NCBI GenBank assembly: GCA_002104895.1
Contig: MCFG01000389.1
Location: forward strand, 1 to 63,592
Direction: 5' to 3'
Length of the DNA stretch: 63,592 nt
Source of the DNA: Anaeromyces robustus
Taxonomy: Eukaryota > Neocallimastigomycota > Neocallimastigomycetes > Neocallimastigales > Neocallimastigaceae
Both the position numbers and the translations under genes were made by a program. The notes under the pieces are model-generated. The model had not been told where the DNA came from. It saw nothing but the letters and a program-made list of their open reading frames with translations, and searched no databases. This document shows positions 45,363 to 57,425 of the stretch, piece by piece (the stretch's first letter is position 1; the number at the start of each line of letters is the position of its first letter).

Positions 45363-45888
45363 TGTAACGTTTGGGTTAACACAATAGGTTTATAAACACA
45401 AATAAGTAATTTAAAATAAATATGTTTTAATAGAAAAAGGTTTTATTAATTTTATAAAAGTATAAATATTAATTATTAATCAGTTATTGTAATATTTCAA
45501 ATTACTTATTAACTAATTAATAAAAGCACGAATTTTAAAAATATTTTATTAATGACTTTTACACCTATTTATATTTTTTTTGAAAACAATAAAAATTTCT
45601 AAAAAGTTCTCGAAACTTAAATTTTTTGATAAAAAAAAGAATCTTATGGAAAAGGATAAATTATAATAAATTTTTATCCTAAAGTTTCTGTATTTTATTC
45701 TATGATAAAATACAGAAATAAAATACAGAAATAAAATACAGAAATTAATAATAAGTTTTTCTTAAAATAAAAATTTTTTATAAAATTGAGATTGAGTGTG
45801 AGTCGAATCCAAAGAGTTCAGCTCAATGGTCATAGTATTTAACCACTAGACCATGGTTACTAATTTACTGATTATGAGTTTCGTTACA
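45363..45888 (-). repeat. Element D 3' LTR with tRNA-like module (45797-45856)
   Basis: On the minus strand it starts TGTAACGAAACTCATAATC and ends AACGTTACA. ATGGTCTAGTGGTTA (A-box) and GGATTCGACTC (B-box) are 40 nt apart. CTGTATTTTATTT repeats and the TATA box ATATAAATAGG near 45575 follow. It aligns over its length with LTR C. Confidence 0.85.
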
Positions 45889-46244
45889 TGGTCCTCCTCT
45901 AGAATACGGATACCAGACGAATCTCAACATCAGGCTAAAATAAGAAAATTTCATTTATAAAATTTTAATACTATTTTTTAGGTGTAAAATATAATATAAA
46001 AATATACATGTGTATTAATAAAATTACATTGATATTAATAAAGAATTACATTTAGATATTGATATTGATAAGTTTATTTAATATTAATAATAATAAGTAT
46101 TATATAAGATAAAATTATTATAAATTGATATTGATATATAATAAGTTTGATATTAATAAAATTAAAATATAATAATATTAAAGATTCTTTTTCAATTTAA
46201 GTTTCTAATTTGCTTTGTTAAATTTCTTAAGTAGTTCAAGGCAA
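45889..46244 (-). other. Polypurine tract and 3' untranslated region of D
   Basis: TCTAGAGGAGGACCA abuts the LTR on the minus strand, with GAGATTCGTCTGGTATCCG upstream conserved as in B and C, though the hairpin arm is weakened (CGTATT instead of CGAATC). The rest is AT-rich and non-coding. Confidence 0.65.
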
Positions 46245-47480
46245 TTATGACTCTGGTTCCCAAGAAGCTTCAGATAAAGGGTAGCCTTTCCATTTTATAA
46301 GGTATTGAATTTTGCCGTAGTGTTTTCTTTTATCGAAAATTTCTTTAACTTCATATTCTTCTTCTTCATTTACGATTATAGGTGGTGGTGGTTTTTGTTT
46401 TCTTCCGAATTTATCTTCATAATATGGTTCTAGTTCTGAAACATGAATTACAGGATGAATTCTAATGTTTTTTGGGAGTTCTAATTCATTTGAAACAGGT
46501 GAAACTTTTCTAATAATTTTGTATGGACCTAATTTCTTTGGTTTTAATTTCTTATTCTTATTTCTAATTATGAGCGAACTATTGATCCAAACTTTGTCAT
46601 TTATTTTAAATTCTGGGGCCTTCATTCTGTGCTTATTTGCAAATGTTTCTTGTTTCTTGCTTGCTAACTTCAAGTTTTCTTTAAGTTGTAAAAATAATTC
46701 GGATAAATTTTTTAATTCTTCTGCGCGAGGAACGTCAATATTATTTGGTACAGCTGGGGAGAAATGGGGATTATAGCCATAAATTGCGTAGAAAGGTGAT
46801 TTTTTCAAAGATTTTTGAACCGAATTATTATAACAGAATTCTGCAAGAAATAGGTATTCGTTCCAATTTGATCCTTTAAAGTTTGAGTAGCATCTAAGAA
46901 ATTGTTCAATAACGGAGTTCACCCTCTCCGTTAAACCGTTGGTTTGATGGTGAAAAGGTGAAGATAGTTTCATAGAAATACTGAGAGATTTGCAAAAAGC
47001 GGTCCAGAGTTTGGAAGTGAATTGAGTACCTCTATCAGAAAAGATTTCATTTGGATGTCCATGGAGTTTAAAAACATACTTTATAAAAGCTTGAGCAGTA
47101 TCCTCGGAAGAAGGAACGTTAGGAAATGGAATAAAATGGCCCATTAAATCTATCCAGAACCACGAAAATACAAGTGAAACCATTTGAAGGAGGAAGGTCA
47201 GTGATAAAATCCATTGAAATAGAAGTTCAAGGGCGATCAGGAATTTGAAGTGGATTAAGGAATCCATAAGGTTTGTGTCGTTGAGTCTTTGAGCGACAGC
47301 AAGTTTCACACGAACGAATGTAACTTATTATATCGGAGCTTATAGTAGGCCACCAAAAATCACGATTGATCAAAGAGAAAGTTTTCTTGAAGTCAAAATG
47401 CCCAGCAGAAGGAAAGTCGTGGCAAATGTTTAGAACTGAAGAGCGACAACTAGGCGGAACTTAAATTTTTCCTTTAAAGA
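46200..47480 (-). pseudogene. Element D integrase and chromodomain
   Basis: The zinc-region cysteines and ISMDFITDLPPSNGF (first Asp) are in different frames around 47200. FSDRGTQFTSKLW (second Asp), HHQTNGLTERVNSV (Glu) and KKLGPYKIIRK are in one frame. Here the chromodomain is in frame with the integrase: NEEEEYEVKEIFDKRKHYG, then LIKWKGYPLSEASWEPES, ending at a stop at 46245. That makes D the reference for judging the frame shifts of B and C at this junction. At least two breaks lie upstream (47150-47330). Confidence 0.85.
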
Positions 47481-48990
47481 GTAGAAAATTATTGATAAGA
47501 CAGAAGTCTTTTGGTTTGGTACGATCATCCCTTGAATTAAGTTTGTTGCAAGTATCTTTGTAGAATTTATCATCATTATATTCACTAAGTATTTGATCAT
47601 TCAAGGATACAAAAGAAATCATAGTAGAAAAATTTTCAGGATGTAGTACTATAAATGGAATATCATTGTCTAATTCCTCTTTGTTAGCAACATAATTGGG
47701 TCTTCTTGAAAGAGCGTCAGCTTTACCATTAGCAGACCCAGCATGATAAGTTATTTTAAAGTTGAATTCCGAAAGAAACAAAGCCCAGAGAACAAGTCTT
47801 TATGACATTTTCTCTGGTTTCTTTTGATACAAAAGGTGACGGTGATCAGAAAAAATTGTAAATGGTTTTGAAATTCCTTTTAAGAGATGTCTCCAATGTT
47901 CCAAAGCTTCGATAATGGCTAATAGTTCCTTGTTGTAAATAGGATAGTTTTTCTCAGTAGCAGTAAGAGATCTAGAGAAAAAGGCTACGGGATGAATTTT
48001 ATTATCCTTAGATGAGGTTTGAGAGAGAATGGCACCAATAGCAAAGTTACTACTATCAATTTCAACTAGGAAAGGTAGATCACGATTTGGGTAAGCCAAA
48101 ACAGAAGCAGAAGAGAATTTTGATTTGAGTTTGTCAAAGGCATCTTATGCTTCAGTTGACCAAAGGAATTTTGTATTTTTCTTTAATAGTTAATGTAAGG
48201 GATGCGTAATAGCAACAAAACCAGGGATAAATCTTCTATAGTAGTTCGCTAAACCCAAAAATGATTGAAGTTGTTTAACATTTAAAGGAACAGGCCACTC
48301 TAAAATGGAAGAAACTTTTTTAGGATCCATAAAAATACCATCGCAAGAGATTCTATGGCCAAGGAAGTCCAAGTAGGGAACACAAAATTCACATTTTTCC
48401 AGTTTCGCGAATAACCCTGCCTTTCTAAGTCTACGAAGAACTTCTGAGAGATGTTCATAATGAGATTCTATATCTGGGGAGAAAACAATAATATCGTCGA
48501 TGTAACAAAAGGCAAATACTCCAAGAATATCTTCTAAAACATCATTGATAAAGTGTTGGAAGACAGCTGGAGCGTTCTTTAGGCCAAATGGCATTACAAG
48601 ATATTCAAAGTGTTCATATTTACAGGTGAAAGCGGTTTTATACTCGTCACCCTTTTTGATCCTTACTAAGTTATAAGCTGAACGGAGATCAAGCTTTGAA
48701 AATACTTTCCCATTTACTAAGTGTTTGAGCATATCATTGATTAATGGTAATGGGTAAGAATCACGGATGGTTATGTCATTTAAGTGTCTATAATCTACAA
48801 CCATTCGAAGTTCACCATTTTTCTTTAATACAAAGAAAACAGGAGCACCACCAGGAGATTTAGATTATCTAATAAAACCCTTTGCAAGGTTTTCTACAAT
48901 ATATTCCTTAAGTGTTTTAGATTCCTTTTCCGTCAACGGATAAATTGGTCCCTAGAATAATTGAGTGTTTGGTAATAAATTGATTTCACA
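47481..48990 (-). pseudogene. Element D reverse transcriptase-RNase H
   Basis: [47 protein letters not shown] and the catalytic [13 protein letters not shown] (48500) form an almost clean palm. The thumb ends at ITHPLH before a stop at 48193. Stops also occur at about 48150 (EA-stop-DAFDKL) and 47802 (MS-stop-RLVLWA). RNase H retains EIDSSNFAIGA, YNKELLAI, FSDHRHL and ADALSRRPN. The metal-binding residues are kept, but the chain is interrupted. Confidence 0.85.
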
Positions 48991-48999
48991 GTCGTAAGG

Positions 49000-49985
49000 T
49001 CGGTGAGGTGGAAGTTCGTTCACATATATCTCATTAAATACATCTTTAAATGGAATGAGTTTTTTGGGTAAAGATCTATTAATTTTATTTTTTAATTCAT
49101 CATTTATCTTTGTTTATTTGTTATTAGATTTATTACATTTTCTATCATTAATTTTTTTATTTCTATTATCATTTATTTCTTTAAATTCTTTCATTGAATT
49201 TAGTTTCTTTTTGTGGAATGTAAGAGGTAAAAGTACTTGGTATTACAAGACAATTTGATACACAATAATTTGATTTAAAGGAGAGTTCTTTCGTAGCAAA
49301 ATTAATTGAGGGGTTATGGGTTGAGAGCCAATCTACACCAAGAATAGCACAATAGGAAGGAAGATCGATTACATAAAATTTTACTTTGGATATGTGATTG
49401 TTGTATTGAACAGATATTGGAAGAATTTCACCGATAACCGATTGATTACCTCCGATGCCAGAGACTTTTGGAAAAGTGATTTCAGTAGAAAAGGGAATAT
49501 TATTTTCTTTAACAAAATATTTATCCATTAAACTAAGTTGTGAGAGGGAATCCAGAAGAATTTTTGCTTTTGTTCTGATATTAGAGACTTTAAGGTTGAA
49601 TTCGAATATTGGAAGCTTTATATTTTGTTGCTCAGAGATTCTTGGTCTGGGTTTAAATTCAAAGTTTGAAATGTGACCACTAGTTGTAGATTTTTTATAT
49701 TAGTTCTTTAAAGAACAATTTTCAAGCGAATGCTCGGCGGAACCACAATAAGCACAAAAGTTTTCCCTTCTTCTTTCCTTTTCTTCGTTTGATAAAGGTC
49801 CACGGAATTTGGGATTTGAAGGTTTTTTTGTAAAATTTGGTTTTTTTAATTTATTATTTTTACTTCTATATTGTTTGTGTGCAGAAAGTCAGCTATCTAT
49901 TCTTGAAGATATGGTTTGCATTGTGATTAGAATAGGAGGGCCAGGAAACATTTCGAGTATCCGGGTTGCTACTTGATAGTTTAGG
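49000..49985 (-). pseudogene. Element D protease and C-terminal Gag
   Basis: LPPHRPYDCEINLLPN near 49000 opens the polymerase. The protease shows ISGIGGNQSVIGE and YCAILGVDWLSTHNP, but its active site reads LLDSLSQLSLMDK (DSL instead of DSG), so it is probably inactive. Upstream the zinc knuckle CAYCGSAEHSLENC is intact (about 49745), and ILEMFPGPPILI with SSRIDS is the end of the capsid. Gag residues corresponding to about the first 140 of B are missing at 49985, where non-coding leader-like sequence begins. Confidence 0.75.
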
Positions 49986-50779
49986 GTTATAATAATGTAC
50001 AAAAAAAAAAAAATTATGTAGTAAACTATATATATTAATACACTATATATATATAGACTTCAAGGGACGAAGTCTAAGTTAAGCGGGTTTTGATCCTCAT
50101 AGATATATAGCTTTAAAGTAGATTATAATAATTATATAACTCTGTAAATAAATATAAATTTTCAATATTAATAATGTAAAAATTGTATAATACACATATA
50201 ATTAATTATTATAATCAATCTACCAATAGTATTTAAGGAAATTAATATAGAATAAGACTATAAAATAATAAATTTTAATAATTAAAATGAGATAGAGAGA
50301 GAGAAATAATTAAGAAAACTTAGAGAAATAAATATTAAAATAGTTTATCAAATAGTGAATAATAAAATTATATATATAAATTAGTAAGGTAATTAAGCTA
50401 AATATTAGGAATATATTAAGAAAGAATATTTGACTTAGAGAATTACCTTAATAATAATAATAATAATTTAGTATAAAATTCATTGTATTAGTGTAAACAG
50501 TGTAAAAGATAATTATTATTAGTTTAGAAAGACTAATATTTAAATAAAATTAAATAAACATTACGACATTTAAACTATAAATTAACTTTAGTTATTTATT
50601 ATAAAATAATAAAGTGTTTAAGTATATTTTCATAAATCTTATACTAGAATATATTATTTTATATTTACCAACTTGTAGTTTCCCTAAATAAATAAAAATT
50701 GATACTATTTGAAAAAGTTGTATCAATGTGATAAATAATTGAATTAATAAATAATAATTAATTATAATGATTGATTTTT
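49986..50779 (-). other. Leader-like region of D
   Basis: Near the break is a poly-A tract (49999-50011) and a perfect hairpin AGACTTC-AAGGGAC-GAAGTCT (50055-50075), followed by AAGCGGGTTTTGATCCTCAT. Similar homopolymer-plus-structure arrangements precede gag in B, C and H. No coding frame. Confidence 0.45.
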
Positions 50780-51745
50780 GGGTTAAATCAAAAATAACCT
50801 AAAACTTGTTAAAGAGCAATTAAATAATTTACCAAAAATTTACGATTAACTTTAGTTTTTCTAGAAAGATATAATAAAATTTAATTTATCAAAATTAAAT
50901 TAATAAATATTATTAAATAAAATTCATTACTTCGAGAAATTACTTTTATTATTAATAAAAATAATGAATTACACTTTAAAAGTAAACAGAACACAAAATG
51001 AATATTTTAGACAATATTTTTAATACTTTTATTAAAATAAAATAAATATTATTATTAATAATTATTATAAAATTATAAATTAAAATACTTTAATAATATA
51101 ACATGACTTTAAAATATTTCTTAATTATTCTTTATAATATAATAATAATTCTAAATTAAAAATAATAATTAATTTTATTAAAAATTAATAAACAAACTTG
51201 TTTATTTTATTATTTTAAATACTTCTTTTATTAATACTTTAATTATTTTCTATATTCTAAATAATTCTTTTATTAATATTTTTATTATTTTATTCTATTT
51301 GTTTATTTTATTAATTATTTTATTGTAAATAATTATTCTTTTATTTCTTTTATTGTAAATAGTTTAATTTTCAAGAAAAATATAAATATCTGTAAAATAT
51401 TTCATGTAAATTTTCTCTTTGCTAGTTATAACATAGAATTAGTCAAAATAAATAATTTTAACATAGTTTAGTTTTAAAATAGTTTAGTTTAATAAATTTT
51501 AAATAATAAAATTATAATAAAATTCAAGATTTATAAAATAATCATTAGAATAGTTATATTCTTAATTTTAATTAATTAACTTTTAAAATTTATTTTATAA
51601 ATAAAATTAATAAAACATTTTAATAATAAAACAATTTTTATTGTGTTTTTTTTTTTCATAAAACAAATTTTGTGTAAAACGAATAATTCATACAATTATT
51701 CCCAAAGAACATAAATATTATCACTTTTCTTACTTATAAGAAATT
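50780..51745 (-). repeat. Dispersed repeat K, copy 2
   Basis: It is the reverse complement of 22880-24060 with moderate divergence, carrying only one 76-bp unit. It adjoins the LTR-G-type extension, and together they form the right 1.5 kb of element D. Confidence 0.6.
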
Positions 51746-51764
51746 AAGATAATATTATAATATG

Positions 51765-52303
51765 TTTCATGTGATAATAAATAATGAAATTTATAAAAAT
51801 ATAATTAATATCAGCTGAATTTCAAAAATATTATAAAATTATTTAAAATAAAAATTAAAATATTTAATTATTTAAAATAGTATTTAATATAAACAATTAT
51901 GTATTTTAACTATTTAACATTCTTAATTTTAATAAATTAATATTTTATTTATAAACAAACTTTAAAATAAGAAAATAATATAAAAAGAAAATGTAAAAAT
52001 AATATTTTTAAAAACTGTTACTAATTATCCATAAAAATTAGAATAATAATATTAATTAAAATAATAACTAGAATAATAATAATTAAAGATTATAATAATA
52101 AATTTTATAATGTTTTTAATAACTAGATTTTAATATTTTTAATACATAAACGAGATGTATTAATTAACTTATAATTTTAATAAAACTAATTTTAAACTCT
52201 GAAATATGGTTTATACAATCATATCTTTTGAACAATGAAGTTATCACATTCTATTTTATAGAATTAAGATAATTTCAACATTGTTTCAATGAGTTTCGTT
52301 ACA
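51765..52303 (-). repeat. LTR-G-type extension forming the right end of D
   Basis: On the minus strand it starts TGTAACGAAACTCATTG and continues AAACAATGTTGAAATTATC, matching 12089-12650 closely, up to TTTATAAATTTCATT. Where LTR G goes on to the A-box, this copy switches to repeat K, so it has no tRNA-like module. Confidence 0.75.
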
Positions 52304-52579
52304 TAAGACTAAATAATTTCAATTGAGTTCATTTATTATTTATTTATTATTCTAATATTAATAATATATTTATTATATATTTTAAATTTAAAAAAATGAA
52401 AAAATTTATAAATTAAAAATTAAAATTTAATAATTATTTTGTTTCGAACTTTATTTAATTGATTTAAATTATTGTTTTACAATAATTTTACAGAATTATT
52501 TTATGTAATTTTAATCACTACTTGTAGTGGCTTAAATTACATTTAAGAATTTTACGCTGTGGCGTTAAATATCTTTACA
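52304..52579 (-). repeat. LTR M copy 3, inner part
   Basis: This is the continuation of 45021-45362. It ends GTGGCGTTAAATATCTTTACA, including the terminal hairpin and a second hairpin CACTAC/GTAGTG (about 52514-52530), where M1 has AATTCAG/CTGAATT around the same position. Confidence 0.75.
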
Positions 52580-53440
52580 CTTTTATTTTATCAGCAAATT
52601 ATATTCTTATATTATTTTTAATATATTATTATACTTAATATAAATATTAATTTATTGATATTATTATATTGTTCAATGAAAATGTATAAAAGATTGATGA
52701 AATGTGTATTCTTGCATTCTTTGTAAGATTATTAAACTATTAATAATCTAATAACATATAATAATAAAAAATTAAATAAAAACTAAATAATTAATAAAAC
52801 TTATAATAACAATAATTATAATTTGTACCCTCCGTATTAGATTATTGTTAAGGATTTGAATGGATTATAGATATAAGCCACATTATATCTATTAAATATT
52901 TATTATTCAGCATGTTTATGCGCCCCAAATCCTTAAATAATTTAATTATTATTAATTTTATTAATGATACAGTTGAATATAAATTATACTTTTATTTTAT
53001 TAACAAATTATATTCTTATCTTATATTATTTTTAATATATATTATTGTAAAGATTTGGAGTGACCACTAGGTTATTGTAGGAAATTAATAATAAATAATA
53101 ATATAATATATTAAATTATTTATAACACTATTGATTATTCACTTAATTAATTAGTAGATTCATTTATATAATATATATTTGTTCATTTATTTATGGTTGA
53201 TATTTATATTTTATTTATTATTAATTGATTGTTAATATCGACTCAAAGAGTCAAATAAAATAAAAAAATAAAATACATGAATTTATATATTCAAAAATCT
53301 ATTCTAAATTATTACATGATTGGGCAAATTATTTAAAATAAGAATTATATAATTATTTAATTATTATTTTAATTAAATAAATATAATATTAAGAACTAGA
53401 TAAATTATTATATTAATTAAGTGAAAGTATGTTAACAATG
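52580..53440. other. AT-rich sequence with LTR scraps
   Basis: GTTAAGGATTTG (52846) and CAAATCCTTAA (52931) are inverted around an ATAGATATAAGCCACATTATATCTAT hairpin, possibly a small terminal-inverted-repeat unit or an M-like LTR end. 53090-53400 is an inverted fragment of LTR E (contains GACTCAAAGAGTC). No gene. Confidence 0.4.
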
Positions 53441-53445
53441 AAATA

Positions 53446-54955
53446 TTGAACTCCTTAGAATCATTGAAGAAGACTACTCTCTACTTTAAGCATGAATTTA
53501 AGCAAAAAGAGAGACTTTATCCTGGTGCTATGGCTTCTACTAGTGAACTACCAATTCCAGTAGCTACCACTTCTATCCCTCAACCTACTTTTGATGACAA
53601 CGCTTCTACAACTACCAGGGGGAGAGTTGCATTTCGCAATGGGGCGCATGACAAAGATTTGTAGGTTGCATTTCGCAATGTTGCATTTCGCAATGGGGCG
53701 CATAATTGTATAAATAATTAAATAAATAAAAATATAATATAAAGAATTATTTATTTAATAATATTTTTTTAGTTAATAATATTTTTATTTAATGATTTAA
53801 TAATATTAAATATTTTAGTATTTTAATAATATTTTATTTATTTTTTTTATTTAATGATATTGAATATTTCTTCAATATTTTTTTTTATTTAATGATATTG
53901 AATATTTCTTCAATATTTTTTTTTATTTAATGATATTGAATATTTCTTCATTATTTTTTTATTTAATTAATATTGAATATTTTTTGAATATTTTTTTTAT
54001 AATTATATTTTTTATTTAATATTTTAATAATATTGAATTTTTTTTTCAAAAAAAATTTATAAAAATATTTAATTTTATAATGAATTTTTATTTTTATATT
54101 TTTTTTTTCGTAAATAAGTAATTAATAAAAAAATATTTATTTATTTGTTTCTTTTCTTTATTCTAAAATTTATATTATTTTTTTTATTTATTATTTGTTA
54201 TCGTCTTTTTAATAAAAATACATATATAATACTGTTATATTATTTATTATCTTTTATTTATTTATTATTATTCATTTATCAAAAAAATAATATAAATATA
54301 TTTAATTTTATAATAATTTTTTTTTTTTTAATTTTTTTACTTTATTTTTTTTTTGTAAGTAATTAATAAGAAAAGAAATATTTATTTATTTGTTTATTTT
54401 CTATTCATTTATTTATATATATATTTTTTATTTATTTATTTAATTTTTTTAAATTCTATTTTATTTTATTTCATAACGTGGCTTTCATAATTTGTGTTAA
54501 AAAATTTTTCATTTTTTTATTTGTTTTTTATGCGCCTCATTGCAAAAATTTAATATGCGCCCCATATCATATTGCGAAATGCAAACATTGCGAAATGCAA
54601 CACATTCCTACCAGGTTTGACTTGGATCACGATGTTATCATGAGAACAGCTTTTCCTTATACTGTTGCTCAAGTACCTGAACCTGATCACTTCTATGGTG
54701 ATATCTCCGAAATTGATCTATTCTGTCAACTTTGTGGAGATACTTTTAAAACTTATCCTTGTAAGTTATGGCCCGAAGAAGCAAAAGTCAACTTTGTTCA
54801 GTCTAGGTTGCGTGGAACTTGGTACCAAACAAAATATTCTATTGGTACTTTCCTATCCTCTTTATGGGTCCTACTCGAGGAATTAAAAAGAGCCTTTCCT
54901 GATGTCGTCAAAAGGAAATTAAAGAAAATTAGCAAATATAAAAAATTATAATTGT
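53446..54955 (+). pseudogene. Gag of Gypsy element J, split by DNA element L2
   Basis: The frame is MASTSELPIPVATT from 53530 (codons before it are open from 53446), ending TTTR at the L2 insertion. After removing L2 and one CTACCAGG it continues FDLDHDVIMRTAFPYTVAQV, DISEIDLFCQLCGDTF, EEAKVNFVQSRLRGTWYQ and FLSSLWVLLEELKRAFPD to about 54955. The pattern of a small-domain Gag with RLRGTW is of Ty3 type. No zinc knuckle or protease follows in this orientation; a minus-strand fragment takes over. The C-terminal basic residues (KRKLKKISKYKKL) may be junction sequence. Confidence 0.7.
53620..54607 (+). mobile_element. DNA element L, copy 2 (988 bp)
   Basis: It is flanked by CTACCAGG (53612-53619 and 54608-54615). 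It starts GGGAGAGTTGCATTTCGCAA and ends TTGCGAAATGCAACACATTC. The left end carries an extra partial copy of the terminal block (GTTGCATTTCGCAATGGGGC twice, separated by ATGACAAAGATTTGTAG). The interior is A/T-rich and non-coding, and closely matches L1 inverted. Excision in silico restores the gag frame of J. Confidence 0.9.
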
Positions 54956-55335
54956 AGTGATTTGATTTATTATTAGAAAAAGTTTTTATTAAATCATTTT
55001 TAAAATGATTTAAACCAAGAGTAGAATAAATATATTTATTACAATAGTTATAGTGTATTTTATATTTCTCTATGAATTGATTACCTAGAAGTAAATCGAA
55101 AGGGAGATGATATGAGACCAAAAATTTTGTTTGAAACGAATAAATCTGAATTTCTTGTTGATAAATAATTTTATTTGAATTTTTAGATACATAGCTATTT
55201 ATTGAATCCATCTCCGCTGATTCCTTTTATTAGAATTTCATTTTTGCATTTATTAATATTTAAATTGAGTTTTTTGACAAGATTTGATGAAATAAAATTA
55301 CAAAGGGATCCATTATCTAGAATGGATCTAAGGAA
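54940..55335 (-). pseudogene. Protease fragment of a Gypsy element
   Basis: On the minus strand RSILDNGSLCNFISSNLVKK carries the retropepsin motif with Asn in place of the usual Ser/Thr (DNG), then KGISGDGFNK and, after a frame change near 55200, YHLPFDLLLGNQFIEKYKIH. The Asn would normally impair the enzyme. It is joined head-on to plus-strand J sequences on both sides, so an inversion or separate insertion is implied. Confidence 0.6.
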
Positions 55336-56790
55336 CCCATTATTGAAGATATCCCAGAACCATATAGAGATCTTGCAGTTGTCTTTAGTAAAAAGAAGCA
55401 GACAAACTTCCACCACACCGTCTTACGGATTGTGAAATTCTACTAAAAGATGGTGCTAACCTTCATTATGGTCCTATCTACCAACTATCCCTAGAAGAAG
55501 AAGAAACTCTCAAGGAATATATCGAAGACATGTTGAAAAAAGGCTTTATCAGGGGATCTAACTCTCTTGCAGGTTATCCTGTTATATTTCAGAAGAAACG
55601 TGATGGTTCTCTTAGACTTTGCGTCGATTATAAAAAACTAAATGCGGTTGCAGTTAGGAACTCTTATCCTATTCCGCTTATTAGGGATATAATCGAACGC
55701 GTTAAAGGAGCAAAATACTTTACTAAATTAGACTTACGCTAATTTAATTCAATTAAGAAAGGAGACGAATATAAAACTGCCTTCCGTACTAAATATGGTC
55801 ATTACGAATACTTAGTAATGCCATTTGGATTAAAAAATTCCTCAGTTGTCTTCCAATCGTTCATTAATTCGGTACTTAGATCTTTCTTAGAGAAATCTGT
55901 TATTTTGTACCTTGATGATATACTCATCTACTCCGACAATCTTGAAGAACATCACAAAACCGTTCGCGATGTTCTAAAGAAGTTAATTGAAAATAATTTG
56001 TTTGCAAAATTATCAAAATGTGAATTCTAAAAAGAAAAAGTCGAATTCTTAGGTCACATTATTTCAGGATCTGGTATATCTACCGACCAAAAGAAAATCA
56101 AGACAATTGAAGAATGGATTGTTCCCAAATGTGTAAAGGATGTGCAAAGATTCGTTGGTTTTTGCAATTACTATAGAAGATTTGTAAAAGACTTCTCATC
56201 AATCGCAAAACCTTTACACTCATTAACAAAAAAGGGAAAGAAATTTATCTGGTCTCCAGAATGCGACTCTGCATTCTTAATTTTGAAAAAACTTTTAACG
56301 ACTTCTCCCGTCCTTCTCCATCCCGACAATACTAAACAATTTATTGTCGAATGCGACGCCAGTAACTTTGCTATTGGCGTAGTTCTTTCGCAATGTAATG
56401 ATGATAATAAACTTCATTCTGTTGTGTATCATTCGAGAAGTCTTAATAATGCCGAATTGAATTATCCGATTACTGATAAAGAACTTTCGGCTAATAGAGA
56501 TTCTTTCTCTACCTGGCGTTATCTCTTATTAGGTGCAAAGTTCAAGGTGAAAGTCTTCACCAATCGCAAGAACCTAATATACACGTGTTGGCATTTATTT
56601 TTCCAAAAGTATGATTTTGAACTTATTTATCACAAAGGTAATAAAAACTGAAAGCCAGATTCTTTATCTAGAAGACCCGATTATATCAAAGAAGACTTAG
56701 AAGAAGAACCAGAGTTTATTCTGGATAAGAATATTAGCTCTACCCCCTGTCTCGTTAGCATCACAAATGATTTTCTTTCTAATATTAGAT
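55335..56790 (+). pseudogene. Element J reverse transcriptase-RNase H
   Basis: After PIIEDIPEPYRDLAVVFSK and a frame change near 55395, one frame runs to 56815 interrupted by only three stops (55739, 56027, 56649). It holds [44 protein letters not shown], the catalytic YLDD (55909), FVGFCNYYRRFVKDF, RNase H ECDASNFAIGVVLS, ITDKELSANRD, FTNRKNL (Asn where B has Asp) and PDSLSRRPDY. Three stops in about 480 codons and the Asp-to-Asn change make it non-functional but fairly young. This lineage differs from A and from B/C/D. Confidence 0.85.
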
Positions 56791-57425
56791 CTGTTTTAGG
56801 GATACCACCAAATTAGAATGGCAGAAGACAGTATTGACCTTACTTGCTTTACTACAAAGTTTGGTAACTTTATATATAAAGTAATGCCTTTCGGTCTTAC
56901 TGGTGCTCCTGCAACTTTTTAAAGAGAAATGAATCGTGTTCTCTTTGATCTTCTTGGTTCATGTATTTTTGTTTTTATTGATGATATTTTAATTTTTTCT
57001 AAAAGTATTGAATAACACATTGAACATTTAAATAAGGTATTATATATATTTCGTAAACATAAATTGAAAATCAACATTGAGAAATGTTGCTTTTTTAAGG
57101 AGGAGGTAGAGGTCATGTAGTGACAAGCAAAGGTTTAAAAACAATGGCCTCCAAAACTAAAACCGTAGAAGAATGGACTAAACCAACTAATACGACTGAA
57201 ATAAAATCCTTTTTAGGTACAGTTGGCTATTACAGCAAGTTTATTAATAATTTTTCGAAATTAGCCGCTCCTTTAAATAAACTCTTAAGAAAAATGCTCC
57301 CTTCATATGGACGGAAGAACAACAAAGAAGTTTTAATGAATTGAAAAAATCGTTAATAGAAGCACCAATCTTAGCTTACCCTGATTACTCTAAACAATTC
57401 TTAATTAGAACAGACACTTCTAGAG
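56785..57425 (+). pseudogene. Fragment of an element-A-type reverse transcriptase, plus strand
   Basis: [20 protein letters not shown], the catalytic FIDDILIFSKSIE, LKINIEKCCFFKEEVE and KTKTVEEWTKPTNTTEIKSF match element A very closely but in the opposite orientation. Two in-frame TAA codons replace Q/E positions (ATF-stop-REM, SIE-stop-HIE), and there are frameshifts near 57110 and 57290. It keeps the HLNKVLYIFRKHK stretch that A lost, so it serves to locate A's two-base deletion. It begins within LDLFSGY, joined to J, and ends at RTD, joined to a minus-strand fragment. Confidence 0.85.

Larger units (their letters stand above)
45363..52303 (-). mobile_element. Element D: Ty3/Gypsy chromovirus with mismatched ends
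   Basis: It is flanked by TAAGA (45358-45362 and 52304-52308) inside an older M LTR, which fixes both ends. The left LTR (526 bp) is of the short C/D type. The right terminus reads TGTAACGAAACTCATTGAAAC on the minus strand and matches the long extension of LTR G instead, followed by repeat K. The coding part (46200-49985) has stops and frameshifts and lacks the Gag N-terminus. The copy is either a recombinant or has a rearranged 5' LTR. Confidence 0.75.
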
